From an uncultured Campylobacter sp. (GTDB taxonomy: Bacteria > Campylobacterota > Campylobacteria > Campylobacterales > Campylobacteraceae), in assembly GCF_938045625.1 (NCBI RefSeq), contig NZ_CALIAV010000051.1:1-35433 (forward strand): 35,433 nucleotides of DNA, read 5' to 3'. The translations under genes and the position numbers were made by a program. Shown here in pieces: positions 14,449 through 23,329 of the stretch (position 1 is the stretch's first letter; every line of letters begins with the position of its first letter). The notes below the pieces were generated by a model. The model was not told the DNA's origin, did not search any database, and saw nothing but the letters and a program-made list of their open reading frames with translations.

Positions 14449-15135
14449 GTGAAAGACGCTGATTTTCCGCTTTACTCGCTCACCCCCTTTACAACCCTCG
14501 ACTACCCCGACAAAACGGCCTGTATAGCGTGGTTTGCGGGCTGCAATATGCGCTGCGCCTACTGCTACAACGTCCCTATCGTCACTGGCACGGGACAGAT
14601 TAGCCATGCCGAGTTTATCAAATTTTTAGACAAGCGCAAAGGCAAGCTTAGCGGCGTGGTTTTTAGCGGCGGCGAATGCACGCTTAGCCCAGCGTTTTTA
14701 CCGCTAGCTAGCGAAGTAAAGTCACGCGGATTTTCGCTCAAAGTCGATACCAACGGCTCAAATTTGACCGTGCTCGGGCAGGCTATCTCGCTAAATTTGA
14801 TCGACTACATCGCGCTTGATTTTAAAGCACCGAAAGAGAAATTTCTAAAGGTTACCGGTTCGATTTTGTATAAAAACTTCTTGCAAACGCTTGAGTTTTT
14901 GCTGCAAAGTAGCCTTAAATTTGAGGTTAGAACGACGGTACATGCGGACTTGCTAGACGAGGCCGATATCTCTGCTATGAGCGAGATTTTGTACGAGCAC
15001 GGATATAGGGGCGTTTATTACTTGCAAAATTTCCTAGATACCGGCGAAAATTTCGGAAATTTGACGCAGACGAAGGCTAAATTTGATCCAAATTTGATAC
15101 GTTCTAATTTAGAAATAGGACTTAGAAATTTTTAG
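14449..15135 (+). CDS. nrdG: NrdG-type radical-SAM activating enzyme
   Basis: Activates anaerobic ribonucleotide reductase by generating its glycyl radical with SAM and a [4Fe-4S] cluster. 228 aa, GTG start at 14449. The CxxxCxxC motif is C32, C36, C39 in AGCNMRCAYCYN, followed by FSGGECTLSP, the typical GGE segment of activases. Downstream parts (LDFKAPKEKF, RTTVHADLLDE) fit the longer activase type found next to NrdD in many anaerobes and in Campylobacterota. It directly follows the mini NrdD peptide, which carries the target glycine motif. Confidence 0.88.
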   Translation: MKDADFPLYSLTPFTTLDYPDKTACIAWFAGCNMRCAYCYNVPIVTGTGQISHAEFIKFLDKRKGKLSGVVFSGGECTLSPAFLPLASEVKSRGFSLKVDTNGSNLTVLGQAISLNLIDYIALDFKAPKEKFLKVTGSILYKNFLQTLEFLLQSSLKFEVRTTVHADLLDEADISAMSEILYEHGYRGVYYLQNFLDTGENFGNLTQTKAKFDPNLIRSNLEIGLRNF

Positions 15136-15174
15136 TAAATTTAGTCAAATTTGACTTGCAAAAACGGTAAATTT

Positions 15175-15860
15175 TTATTTCCAGTTGTGATATTTGCTAA
15201 TTTTAATAAAGGTCACGATCTTTTTTAGCTTAGGCGCGTCGCTTAGAGCCTGCACTTTTACGCTATATTCGCCTTTTTAAAGCTCTGCGCGGAGCAAAAC
15301 TTTATCGTGAGCAAAGCCTCCGTTTGGCGCGCTGTACCATGAAGTTGCGCCGTATTTTGACAGATCAAATGTTTCGGTTAGGGTGCTTAAATTTTGTTTT
15401 AGATCGTTTACCTCACTGCCTTTTACGTAGTTTATTTTGCGATTTTGTATGGATTTTGGTACTACTTTTAGCAATATTTTTTCGCCAGTACAGGCCGCTT
15501 TTTCCTCTTCACTCGTGCCAATTGGCTCAGGGACGCCTTGCGTCGTATAACCGTAGTATCCGGCCAGCTTAGCACCCGTAGACTTCTGGCAAAACCACTT
15601 CGTAAACGCGTCGCTGCCGTATCCCGGGAAGGCCTCTTCGCTGAGTTTTTCTTCCTCTTTTTGCTTTTGCAGATCTTGTGCGTAGATGAAACTTATCTCG
15701 TAGATACCGGCCTTTTTGACGGTAAAATTTATGTCGGTTGTGCTACCGGCCTCAGGCATACCGACCCTTTATAAATGCCCTTATCGAGCGTATCGCCTCC
15801 CAAAAATCAAATCCATAATAAAACGCCGCAAAAAAACAGCAAAAGTAAGCAAAATTTAAT
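15175..15860 (-). pseudogene. Decayed exported hypothetical gene
   Basis: On minus the remnant starts near 15860 with a signal-like hydrophobic stretch (CLLLLFFCGVLLW), broken by a TGA at 15807-15809. It then reads GGDTLDKGIYKGS, and a frame change near 15760 leads to MPEAGSTTDINFTVKKAGIY. This runs 160 codons to an in-frame TAA (15277-15279), beyond which the same frame still reads KGEYSVKVQALSDAPKLKK and ends at 15175. Joined, it would be about 225 residues of a beta-rich exported or membrane-anchored protein. No recognisable start codon survives. The family is not recognised with confidence. Confidence 0.72.
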
Positions 15861-15874
15861 TCAAATTTGAGGTT

Positions 15875-16309
15875 TTATCTGTTTGGCGCGTAGGTTTTTA
15901 CCTCATAGAGTAAAAAATCATACACGCGCTGCTGCACGAGACCTTCGTGTTCGTCGGCGTCTATGAGCCTGCGTAGGTGCTCGAAGTCGATCTTTAGCGC
16001 GTAGTTTTTGTTCGCTCTGATGGCCTGATCGATCGCTAAGAGCAAGCTATCAAGCGTCATCGGGTCTTTGCGTTTGATACGGGAGACATACTCTCTGGTG
16101 GTTTCGATAAGTACGCGTTTGCGGTTATCGTCGTCGCCGTAAATTTCGCTCGAGATATCGTATAAATTTGCAAAATCGTCCTCTTCGGGATTGAGTTTGG
16201 CCGAGATGATAGCCGCAAATATCTTCGCGCGAAACTCGAGCGAGCGGTGGTGATAGACCAAAAACTCCCTAAACAACGACAAAAATTTACATTTTATATC
16301 AAATCCCAT
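15875..16309 (-). CDS. Conserved-looking hypothetical protein
   Basis: 144 aa, ATG at 16307-16309, all-helical and charged with no signal peptide or membrane span. Begins MGFDIKCKFLSLFREFLVYH and ends with QRVYDFLLYEVKTYAPNR; no motif tied to a known function. Base composition and codon use match the core genes, unlike the decayed gene 15 nt downstream. Function unknown. Confidence 0.72.
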   Translation of the reverse strand: MGFDIKCKFLSLFREFLVYHHRSLEFRAKIFAAIISAKLNPEEDDFANLYDISSEIYGDDDNRKRVLIETTREYVSRIKRKDPMTLDSLLLAIDQAIRANKNYALKIDFEHLRRLIDADEHEGLVQQRVYDFLLYEVKTYAPNR

Positions 16310-16344
16310 GTTGCCGCCTAAAATATATTTAAGTAAAATTTGAG

Positions 16345-16350
16345 TAAAAT
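16345..16350 (+). promoter_or_regulatory. -10 element of the SRP RNA gene
   Basis: TAAAAT at 16345-16350 lies 7-8 nt before the 5' end of the SRP RNA stem, the right spacing for a sigma-70 start near 16357. Confidence 0.55.
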
Positions 16351-16356
16351 CGCTTT

Positions 16357-16466
16357 TGCCCTTTCTTAGACCTGTGCAATGTCTCTTCTAGGCACCGCTT
16401 CAGGGTGGGAACACAGCAGAGCACTTAGGCTAGGCGTGTGCCGCAGTCATCTGAGGGAGGGTTTTT
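16357..16466 (+). ncRNA. ffs: Signal recognition particle RNA (4.5S type)
   Basis: About 105-110 nt. The ends pair over 12 continuous positions: CCCTTTCTTAGA (16359-16370) with TCTGAGGGAGGG (16450-16461), counting G-U pairs. The apical domain holds the conserved SRP core TCAGGGTGGGAACACAGCAG (GGAA tetraloop and asymmetric loop for Ffh binding), closed by GGCAC/GTGCC. TTTTT follows the stem, a factor-independent stop. The RNA scaffolds Ffh to deliver membrane proteins co-translationally. It converges with the HD-protein gene, whose stop lies in the T run. Confidence 0.92.
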
Positions 16467-17694
16467 AAACCTGCAAAAGCGAAAAATGCTCCTTAAAATC
16501 ATCGCAAACTTTTAAAAAATTCACTCCGTCCAAGCTCTGATTTTTCTGAAAAAATTTATCCATATTATTAAAGCCTTCGGTTAGTTCGTTTGACTTCACA
16601 CCGTAGCTGATCGAGATCCCCGCCTCGAAAAACGCCGCGAGCTTGTCACAAAATTTAAGCGCTTTGCCGTCGATGGCGTTAAATTTATCCTCGTTTACGT
16701 TCTCCATCGTACCCTCGTGATGCAGAGGCTTTTTCTCGCAAATTCTATTTTCAAACTCGTTTTTGATAAATTTGCCGCCTTCCATACGGATACCGAGGAT
16801 ATAGCTAAACTCGTCTCTAAAATTTTCAGGCACGAAAGGCAAAATTTTCTCGTCTATCAGGCGCATTTCGTATTCGCTGATTATCTCGTTTAGCCCTTCG
16901 ATACCGTATTTTACGGGGCTAATGATATCGCGCGTTAGCGACTCGGGCAGATCGTGAAAGAGCGCGCAAAAGAAGTTATTTTCTAGCCTTGATTTGCAGG
17001 CCTTAACCTCAAGAGAGTAAAAATAACTCAAAATCGCCACGACTAGCATGTGGCCAAGCACTGCCGTTTCAGGTATACGCGGCGTCTGCGCCCAGCGCTT
17101 TTGAAAGCGCAGTCTGCCGGCTAGATCGACTAGTTTGGCTAGCTTTTGATTCATCACGATTTTACGCACGCCTATTAGCTCGTAATAATCCTCCAACTCC
17201 TCCTCCACGCGCGCTTTTAGCTCGTCTATGTCGCTTAGAAATTTGCTAGTTTGATAAACGATCGAAAACTCCCAGCGAGTAGCTAAGTAACTAGCGGCCT
17301 TTAGGATCAGACGCTCTTTGGCGTGAGCCTTGTCTTTGTGCGTGAGATAGCGGCGCATCCGCTCTAAAAATTTACCGCCCTCGACGTCCTTTACGAGCCC
17401 TTCTAGGATCGTTAACACCCAAGCGTTGATTTGCTCGTTTTTGGTTTTTTGCATTTGATGAAAAACGTCCGGGCGTATATCCGTGACCACTACTCGCGCG
17501 AGAAACTCGAAAATACCCGCCTCGATGATGTAGTTCATATCGGCATTATGCTCGAGCTTTGCGATGAAATACGCGATGATAAATTTATGCGCCTGCTTAT
17601 CAAGCTCGACTAAATTCGTCATCTTCGGATAGTCGTTCCAGCGCGAGATGGACGCAGCCTTAAAAATATGCTCGATCAGCTGTGCGCTTATCAT
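16465..17694 (-). CDS. HD-domain phosphohydrolase-like protein
   Basis: 409 aa. A YfbR-like HD domain is at about residues 205-290: His215 in TAVLGHMLVV, then FFCALFHDLPESLTRD with His247-Asp248 and Glu251, and a later Asp in FCDKLAAFFEA near residue 350. The first 100 residues have a second, weaker HD-like pattern (ELDKQAHKFIIAYF). HD proteins of this type hydrolyse nucleotide phosphates; the substrate cannot be read from sequence. Its ATG overlaps the queF stop by 4 nt (ATGA), so it is coupled to queF. The 3' end overlaps the SRP RNA terminator in antisense. Confidence 0.85.
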   Translation of the reverse strand: MISAQLIEHIFKAASISRWNDYPKMTNLVELDKQAHKFIIAYFIAKLEHNADMNYIIEAGIFEFLARVVVTDIRPDVFHQMQKTKNEQINAWVLTILEGLVKDVEGGKFLERMRRYLTHKDKAHAKERLILKAASYLATRWEFSIVYQTSKFLSDIDELKARVEEELEDYYELIGVRKIVMNQKLAKLVDLAGRLRFQKRWAQTPRIPETAVLGHMLVVAILSYFYSLEVKACKSRLENNFFCALFHDLPESLTRDIISPVKYGIEGLNEIISEYEMRLIDEKILPFVPENFRDEFSYILGIRMEGGKFIKNEFENRICEKKPLHHEGTMENVNEDKFNAIDGKALKFCDKLAAFFEAGISISYGVKSNELTEGFNNMDKFFQKNQSLDGVNFLKVCDDFKEHFSLLQV

Positions 17695-18395
17695 TTATCG
17701 TCCGATTTTTTCACGACGCGAGCGCGCTTTTCGCCGGCAAATTCAGGCTTTTTAAAGCCATCTTTATTGCCTGTTCTTCGCGGTTTATCATCAAATTTAT
17801 CTTTACTCGCGCGAGGTTTTCTATCGCCGGTTTTTGTATCTCTTCTATCGGCTCCGAAACTCTTACCGCGAGAGCCGTCTTTGCTAAATTTAGACTCACG
17901 TCCGCCGTAACCGCCTCTATCAAAACTACGCTCGCTATCTCGCGAAAATTTCTCAAATTTAGGCGTTTCAACGCTTTGCTCTTGCGTTTTTTTGATTATC
18001 TCGTCCGAGCAAATTTCAATCACCGTATGGACGTTGCCGCGCGGGTTAAAATCACCCGTGATCTTCATCCATTTTGGTGCTAGCTTTCGCTCTAAAACTT
18101 CGTAAATTTCGTTTATGCTATCTTCATGGCTGATGTTTCGCGTCATGAAGCTATTGATGTAAAGTTTGATCGCTTTTAGCTCGACGACGAATTTAGCCGG
18201 CACATACTCAAGATAAATCGTCGCAAAATCAGGATACCCAGATCGCGGGCATAAGCAGCAAAACTCTGGCAGCGTGATCTTGATCTTATAGTCGTGCTCG
18301 TGCTTATTTTCCCATATTTCTAGGTCTTTTTCTACGTCAAATTCGCTTATTATTTTCTCGCCGTATTTTGGCTCTACGACCTCATTTTCTTGCAT
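17691..18395 (-). CDS. queF: QueF-type preQ0 reductase with long basic C-terminal tail
   Basis: NADPH-dependent reduction of 7-cyano-7-deazaguanine (preQ0) to preQ1 in queuosine synthesis. Residues 1-135 are a complete short-type QueF: CCLCPRSGYPDFATIYLEY with catalytic Cys49 and Asp56, VELKAIKLY with Glu72, SFMTRNISHED with His90, and GDFNPRGNVHT. Campylobacter QueF usually ends here (about 127-130 aa). In this gene the frame continues for about 98 residues rich in K, R, D, G and S (FDRGGYGGRESKF, GDRKPRASKDKFDDKP), like the disordered tails of RNA helicases. The DNA is continuous and in frame to the stop, which overlaps the HD gene. Confidence 0.93.
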   Translation of the reverse strand: MQENEVVEPKYGEKIISEFDVEKDLEIWENKHEHDYKIKITLPEFCCLCPRSGYPDFATIYLEYVPAKFVVELKAIKLYINSFMTRNISHEDSINEIYEVLERKLAPKWMKITGDFNPRGNVHTVIEICSDEIIKKTQEQSVETPKFEKFSRDSERSFDRGGYGGRESKFSKDGSRGKSFGADRRDTKTGDRKPRASKDKFDDKPRRTGNKDGFKKPEFAGEKRARVVKKSDDK

Positions 18396-18404
18396 TTTTT
18401 TCCT

Positions 18405-19796
18405 TTAAATTTCTTTTGGCTTCTCTATGAAAAAGCCTTGTGCGAAGTCAGTCTGATAGCGCTCCGCGATGTTGTAAAACTCGTTGTCCTCCACAAATCT
18501 CACGATGGATTTTACACCTACTCTTTTTGCGGTCAAATTTAGATTTTCTAACAGAGTTTTAAATTTGTCGTTTTTGATATTTTTGTTAAATTCGATGTCG
18601 TAGATAACAAAATCTATCGGCAAATATTTAAAATATTCAAAGCCCGCGTTGTTGCCGCCGAATTTATTAAGCGCAAAGCGGAAACCGAGGTTTTTATACT
18701 CCGTTAAAATTTCTCTAAATCTATTTATCTCATCATATACTAGCTTCTCACTAAACTCGAAAATAACGCGGTTTGGATCGATTTTACCCAGCCCGACGAA
18801 CTCTTTTATAAAATTCGTAAATTTTAAATTTCTAATCGAAACCGACGAAATTTCGATCACGATCGGATCTTCGTCTTTAAATTTAAACTCGGATAGCTTT
18901 TTGATAACGTTTATGTCAAAAAGCACCTCATAGCCGTTTTTATTCGCGATATTTTGCACTTTTGCCTTTGAGACGAGACCTTGCTTATCGGTGTAAACTT
19001 TTACAATGATATTTTTCAAATTTTGCCCGAAACGAAGGCTTTTAACGAGCTGAGTTTGGAAGATAAATCTTTGCATATCGATGCAGTTACAGACGTCTTT
19101 TTCAAGATCGTCGGTGATGTCGACTTTATCGTCGATATCGCTCTCGTTTAGCTTTTGGATAAGATAAGAAACCGAGTTTTTGAGGCTTACCGAGTGATTT
19201 ATGTCGATAGCGTCAAATTTGATCTTTAGCTCGATATTGTAGATTCCGTCGCTTAAAATACTCTTTTCAAAAACGTTTAAAAGGTGGATGAGCTCAGTAC
19301 TTTTACTCTCGCAAAAGATCAGAAAATACTCGTTTGAATATCTACCGATGAGCGTGTTTTTAGATACTTTTTCGTTTAGAAATTTCTCCAGTCGCTCGAC
19401 TAGTCGTTTCAGTAAAATATCGGTGCTAACAAAGCTATAACGCTCGTTTATATCGTTTAAATTTTCGATCTTTAGCATTAGCATATTGCCGCCGCTTTTG
19501 CCTTTAAATTTAGAAGCTTGCTTTGATAAAAGTCTTAAAATTTCGTCTCTATTATAGGCTTTCGTGACTTGATCAAGTACGCTCGTTTGAAAACTCTGGT
19601 AAATTTTGTAGGCCGTAAAATAAACCTGACACAAAACCAAAATCGTGATCAAAATGATATCGTCTGCGTCAAATTCGATTTGGTCTTTTTTAATGAAAAT
19701 ATAGACCAAAATAATAACGCTAAAAATAAATATCGAGGATACCTCGAGCGCGGTTTTAAACCTATTTGATCGTTCTTTTAGTTCTGATTTTAGCAT
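18405..19796 (-). CDS. Membrane GGDEF/EAL-like protein with degenerate active sites
   Basis: 463 aa. Two transmembrane segments at about residues 20-35 and 46-63 are followed by a GGDEF-like fold (QVTKAYNRDEILRLL, then GRYSNEYFLIF where GGDEF should be) and an EAL-like fold. In the latter the EAL triplet is lost (IIVKVYTDKQG), the second acidic motif is weakened (IFEFSEKLVYDE) and DDFGTG has become NKFGGN. Metal- and substrate-binding residues are missing in both, so it is unlikely to make or break c-di-GMP and may act as a membrane-bound sensor or scaffold. It lies directly after gyrB on the same strand (gyrB stop at 19797) and before queF. Confidence 0.85.
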   Translation of the reverse strand: MLKSELKERSNRFKTALEVSSIFIFSVIILVYIFIKKDQIEFDADDIILITILVLCQVYFTAYKIYQSFQTSVLDQVTKAYNRDEILRLLSKQASKFKGKSGGNMLMLKIENLNDINERYSFVSTDILLKRLVERLEKFLNEKVSKNTLIGRYSNEYFLIFCESKSTELIHLLNVFEKSILSDGIYNIELKIKFDAIDINHSVSLKNSVSYLIQKLNESDIDDKVDITDDLEKDVCNCIDMQRFIFQTQLVKSLRFGQNLKNIIVKVYTDKQGLVSKAKVQNIANKNGYEVLFDINVIKKLSEFKFKDEDPIVIEISSVSIRNLKFTNFIKEFVGLGKIDPNRVIFEFSEKLVYDEINRFREILTEYKNLGFRFALNKFGGNNAGFEYFKYLPIDFVIYDIEFNKNIKNDKFKTLLENLNLTAKRVGVKSIVRFVEDNEFYNIAERYQTDFAQGFFIEKPKEI

Positions 19797-22106
19797 TTAT
19801 ACATCCAAATGTTTCACATCTTTTGCATGCTCTTGTATGTAGTTTCTTCGCGGTTCAACCTCGTCGCCCATAAATAGATTAAACGTATCTGAGGCGCTTA
19901 CTACATCGTTTATGTTTATCTTTAGCAAACGGCGATTTTCAGGGTTCATCGTCGTTTCCCATAGCTGTTCTGGATTCATCTCACCAAGGCCTTTATAGCG
20001 CTGTATATAGGCGCCTTTTTTGGCATTTTTTTCGATCTCGTCTAGTACGTCTATCACGTCGCCTTTTAGCTCGATACCGCGCTCTTTTATCTTTTGACTG
20101 ATGTAAAGCGCTTCTTCGTAAAGAGGATTTGTAAATAAATTTTCATTTACCAAAAGCTCTTCCAAACCGCTTTCGGTTTGTACGTAAATTCTAGCTTCCT
20201 CTTCGCTAACGTAGGAGTTTAGGATATTGTGTCCCTGAGCTTCTAAATAATTTTTCAAAATTTCAAAAATTTCAGCGTAGCTTTTTGAGACGATGTCCGG
20301 ATTTTCGATCATATATCTAACCGCAGAAATCACGCTAAATCGCTTTTCAAGCTCGTTTAACACGCTTCTATAAGCCGCGACTATCTTTAAAAAGTCTATA
20401 AGATCAGCGTTTCCTATACCTTCAAACTCGACCCCTTCGATGCCGGTTTCTATTAGAAATTCATTCAGCGCTCTTTCGTCTTTTAGATAAATTTCTTTTT
20501 TACCCTTTTTATAGCGGTAAAGCGGCGGCTGAGCTAGATAGATGTGACCGTTTTCCACGACTTTGTGTAAAAATCTAAAGAAAAACGTTAAAAGCAGCGT
20601 CTGGATATGGCTACCGTCGACGTCGGCATCGGTCATGATTATGATCTTGTGGTAGCGAAGCCTCTCTGCGTCAAATTCGTCTCCGATACCGCAGCCTAGA
20701 GCAGTTATCATATTTTTTATTTCGTCTGATTTTAAAATTTTATCTAAGCGCGATTTTTCGACGTTTAAAATTTTACCTTTTAGCGGCAAAATCGCCTGAA
20801 ACACCCTATCGCGTCCTTGCTTGGCCGAACCTCCCGCAGAGTCGCCCTCCACCAGATAAAGCTCGCTGATAGTTGGATCTTTACTCTGGCAGTCGGCTAG
20901 TTTGCCAGGCAGCGTTCCTATGCTTAGACCCTCTTTTTTACGCGTTAGATCGCGAGCTTTTTTGGCAGCTTCGCGTCCGCGCGCCGCCATCAGCGCTTTA
21001 TCCATTATCGAGCGAGCTTCGATCGGATTTTCTTCAAAATACTTGCTAAGTACCTCAAAAACCATCTTTTGAACGATCGGTTTTACGTAGCTTGAGCCTA
21101 GTTTTCCTTTTGTCTGGCCCTCAAACTGCGGTTCTGGTACCTTTACGCTGATAACTGCTATGAGGCCTTCGCGAATATCTTCGCCCGTGATTTTAGTGTC
21201 TTTTTCGCGAGCTGCGGCGTTTGCTGCGATATAGTTTGTTATCACGCGAGTTAGACCCGCGCGAAATCCCGCCTCGTGCGTGCCGCCGTCAGGGGTTTTG
21301 ATGTTATTTACGAAGCTTAGTAAATTTTCGCTATAAGTATCGTTGTACATCAGCGCAAAATCAACCAAAACGTCCTCTTCGCCGCCGCTAAATGATACGG
21401 CTTTACTTACGGCTTCGTTTTTATTCATATCCGTTACAAAGCTCTCAAGTCCGCCCTCGTAGTGAAAGCTCTCGCTTCTACCGTTTCTTTGATCTTTAAA
21501 ATTTATCGTTATTTTTGGATTTAGATAGGCTAGCTCGCGAAAACGTTTAGTTAAAATTTCATCGTTAAATTCCGTAACTTCAAAAATGCTGTCATCCGGC
21601 CAAAACTCTACCTGAGTTCCGGTTCTATTTGTGGTTTTTATAACTTCAAGGTCGCTTTGAGGGATACCTTTTGAAAATTCTTGTCTATGTAGTTTGCCGT
21701 CTCGTTTAATATTTACGACCAGTTTTTTAGAAAGAGCATTTACTACGCTAACGCCCACACCGTGCAAGCCGCCTGAAACTTTATAAGTATCTTTGTCAAA
21801 TTTACCGCCTGCGTGAAGTACGGTTAAAACTACAGTAGCGGCTGAAATTTTCTCCGTAGGGTGCATATCGACAGGTATACCGCGTCCGTTATCGGTGATG
21901 ATAGCAGAGCCTTCGCGCGTTAGTTCTACGTCTATAGTATCGCAGTAGCCCGCCATCGCTTCGTCTATGGAGTTATCGACGACCTCGTAGATCATGTGGT
22001 GTAGGCCGCTTACGTTGGTATCTCCGATATACATACCGGGGCGTTTTCTAACCGCTTCGAGTCCCTTTAAAACTTTAATATTTTCCGCGCCGTAATTTTG
22101 CTGCAT
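19797..22106 (-). CDS. gyrB: DNA gyrase subunit B
   Basis: ATPase subunit of gyrase; introduces negative supercoils with GyrA. 769 aa, a normal length for Campylobacter. GHKL ATPase motifs: EVVDNSIDEA (41-50), TDNGRGIPVD (71-80), GGLHGVG near 113-119. TOPRIM motifs EGDSAGGSAKQGRDR and DADVDGSHI are intact, and the C terminus has the conserved YKGLGEMNPEQLWETTMNPE segment. It follows dnaN with a 17-nt gap, as in other Campylobacter. Confidence 0.98.
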   Translation of the reverse strand: MQQNYGAENIKVLKGLEAVRKRPGMYIGDTNVSGLHHMIYEVVDNSIDEAMAGYCDTIDVELTREGSAIITDNGRGIPVDMHPTEKISAATVVLTVLHAGGKFDKDTYKVSGGLHGVGVSVVNALSKKLVVNIKRDGKLHRQEFSKGIPQSDLEVIKTTNRTGTQVEFWPDDSIFEVTEFNDEILTKRFRELAYLNPKITINFKDQRNGRSESFHYEGGLESFVTDMNKNEAVSKAVSFSGGEEDVLVDFALMYNDTYSENLLSFVNNIKTPDGGTHEAGFRAGLTRVITNYIAANAAAREKDTKITGEDIREGLIAVISVKVPEPQFEGQTKGKLGSSYVKPIVQKMVFEVLSKYFEENPIEARSIMDKALMAARGREAAKKARDLTRKKEGLSIGTLPGKLADCQSKDPTISELYLVEGDSAGGSAKQGRDRVFQAILPLKGKILNVEKSRLDKILKSDEIKNMITALGCGIGDEFDAERLRYHKIIIMTDADVDGSHIQTLLLTFFFRFLHKVVENGHIYLAQPPLYRYKKGKKEIYLKDERALNEFLIETGIEGVEFEGIGNADLIDFLKIVAAYRSVLNELEKRFSVISAVRYMIENPDIVSKSYAEIFEILKNYLEAQGHNILNSYVSEEEARIYVQTESGLEELLVNENLFTNPLYEEALYISQKIKERGIELKGDVIDVLDEIEKNAKKGAYIQRYKGLGEMNPEQLWETTMNPENRRLLKININDVVSASDTFNLFMGDEVEPRRNYIQEHAKDVKHLDV

Positions 22107-22123
22107 TATTTACCTTTTTATTT

Positions 22124-23191
22124 TTATAAATTTATCGGCATTATTACCGTTTTTAGCTCGTTTGAGCTAACCGTAAAGGCTAAATTCGAGTCGTTAAATC
22201 CAAATTCGAAATGTTCCTCTTCGATGTTTTGTAAGAAATCAAGCAAGTATCTATTTTTCACGCCGACGTAGATTTCTTCTTCTAGTCCGGTTGCAAAATC
22301 TATAGTGGTTTTAGCCTCAGAGTTATCTTCGACTATACTTTCAAAGCTTATGGTTTGAGGAGCAAATACTATTTTCGTGCTCTCAGAGATTATTGAGACG
22401 GTTTTGATGCCTTCTACCATTTTGTCTCTGCTTAGTCTTAGTCTTTTCTTTATCTCTTGTGGGATTACTCTGTTGTAGTCGGGGAATCTGCCGTTTATAA
22501 GTTTTGTGAAAAACTCGAAATTTGCGCTTTGAGCGATCAATGTCGTGTCGTCGTAGTAAATTTCGATCTTATCAAAAAATAATTTTTGTATCTCGCTAAT
22601 GGCTTTTTTCGGAATTATTAGCGAAAATTCGCTCTGAGTCGGCGTTTCAAATCTAAATACGCTAAGCCTTTTCGTGTCGGTGCCGACGATATTTATGTAG
22701 TTTTGCTTGATGTCTATAAATGCGCCGTTTAGTTCAAATTTAGGGTTGTTATTATCTATGCTCGGAAAAATTTTTTTTAAACTTCGTCCAAGCATTACGG
22801 CGTCGACTTCAAATTTATTTTTATTTTCTATCGTCGGAAAATTTGGAAAATCCTCAAATTTATACATCGGAAGCTTATATTTTGAGTTTTTTTGTTTTAT
22901 GTAGAGGTAGTTATTTACCGTCTCTAGTGTGATTTCTTCGTCTTTTAAGCTTCTTATGATGTCAAGTAATTTCTTACCGTTTGCAGTAGCGTTTCCTTCG
23001 TCCATTATTTTGACGTTTGAGAGTTTATAGGCTAGACCGATCTCGTGGTCTGTTGCTTTTATATTTAGGATACCGTCTTTAGCTCCGATAAATATATGCG
23101 AAGTTATAGCGCTTAGATCTTTTCTCTCTAGGTAAGAATTGCTATTTGTTACGATGCTTTCTAAAGCGTTTTTATTAATCGCGACTTTCAT
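22124..23191 (-). CDS. dnaN: DNA polymerase III beta sliding clamp
   Basis: Ring clamp that tethers DNA polymerase III to DNA. 355 aa, ATG at 23189-23191 with AAAGGAAAAAA upstream. The protein begins MKVAINKNALESIV and ends ELKTVIMPINL, matching the family's C-terminal MPI/MPM-type end. It lies between dnaA and gyrB in the standard order. Confidence 0.97.
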   Translation of the reverse strand: MKVAINKNALESIVTNSNSYLERKDLSAITSHIFIGAKDGILNIKATDHEIGLAYKLSNVKIMDEGNATANGKKLLDIIRSLKDEEITLETVNNYLYIKQKNSKYKLPMYKFEDFPNFPTIENKNKFEVDAVMLGRSLKKIFPSIDNNNPKFELNGAFIDIKQNYINIVGTDTKRLSVFRFETPTQSEFSLIIPKKAISEIQKLFFDKIEIYYDDTTLIAQSANFEFFTKLINGRFPDYNRVIPQEIKKRLRLSRDKMVEGIKTVSIISESTKIVFAPQTISFESIVEDNSEAKTTIDFATGLEEEIYVGVKNRYLLDFLQNIEEEHFEFGFNDSNLAFTVSSNELKTVIMPINL

Positions 23192-23329
23192 TTTTTTCCT
23201 TTTGTTTTTAAATTTCTTTTAGTAGCATTAGTAGGGGGCGTGAAAAGTTTAAAACTGCTTTTATTTGCTTTAAATAGGGCATTTGCAGCGTTAAAAAAAC
23301 TGATTATTTTTTCACTTTTATTCACGTTT
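23192..23329. other. dnaA-dnaN intergenic region with DnaA-box-like words (oriC candidate)
   Basis: 138 bp without a gene. Three words resemble epsilonproteobacterial DnaA boxes (Helicobacter consensus TTATTCACA): CTTTTCACG on minus at 23239-23247, TTTTTCACT at 23308-23316 and TTATTCACG at 23318-23326. Between them is T/A-rich sequence (23248-23307) that could unwind. The dnaN promoter must also be here. Confidence 0.6.

Noticed and set aside
15324..15774. Plus-strand frames opposite the decayed exported gene
   Set aside because: The minus strand reads as protein on both sides of each lesion; the plus frames are Leu/Arg/Phe-rich antisense artefacts.
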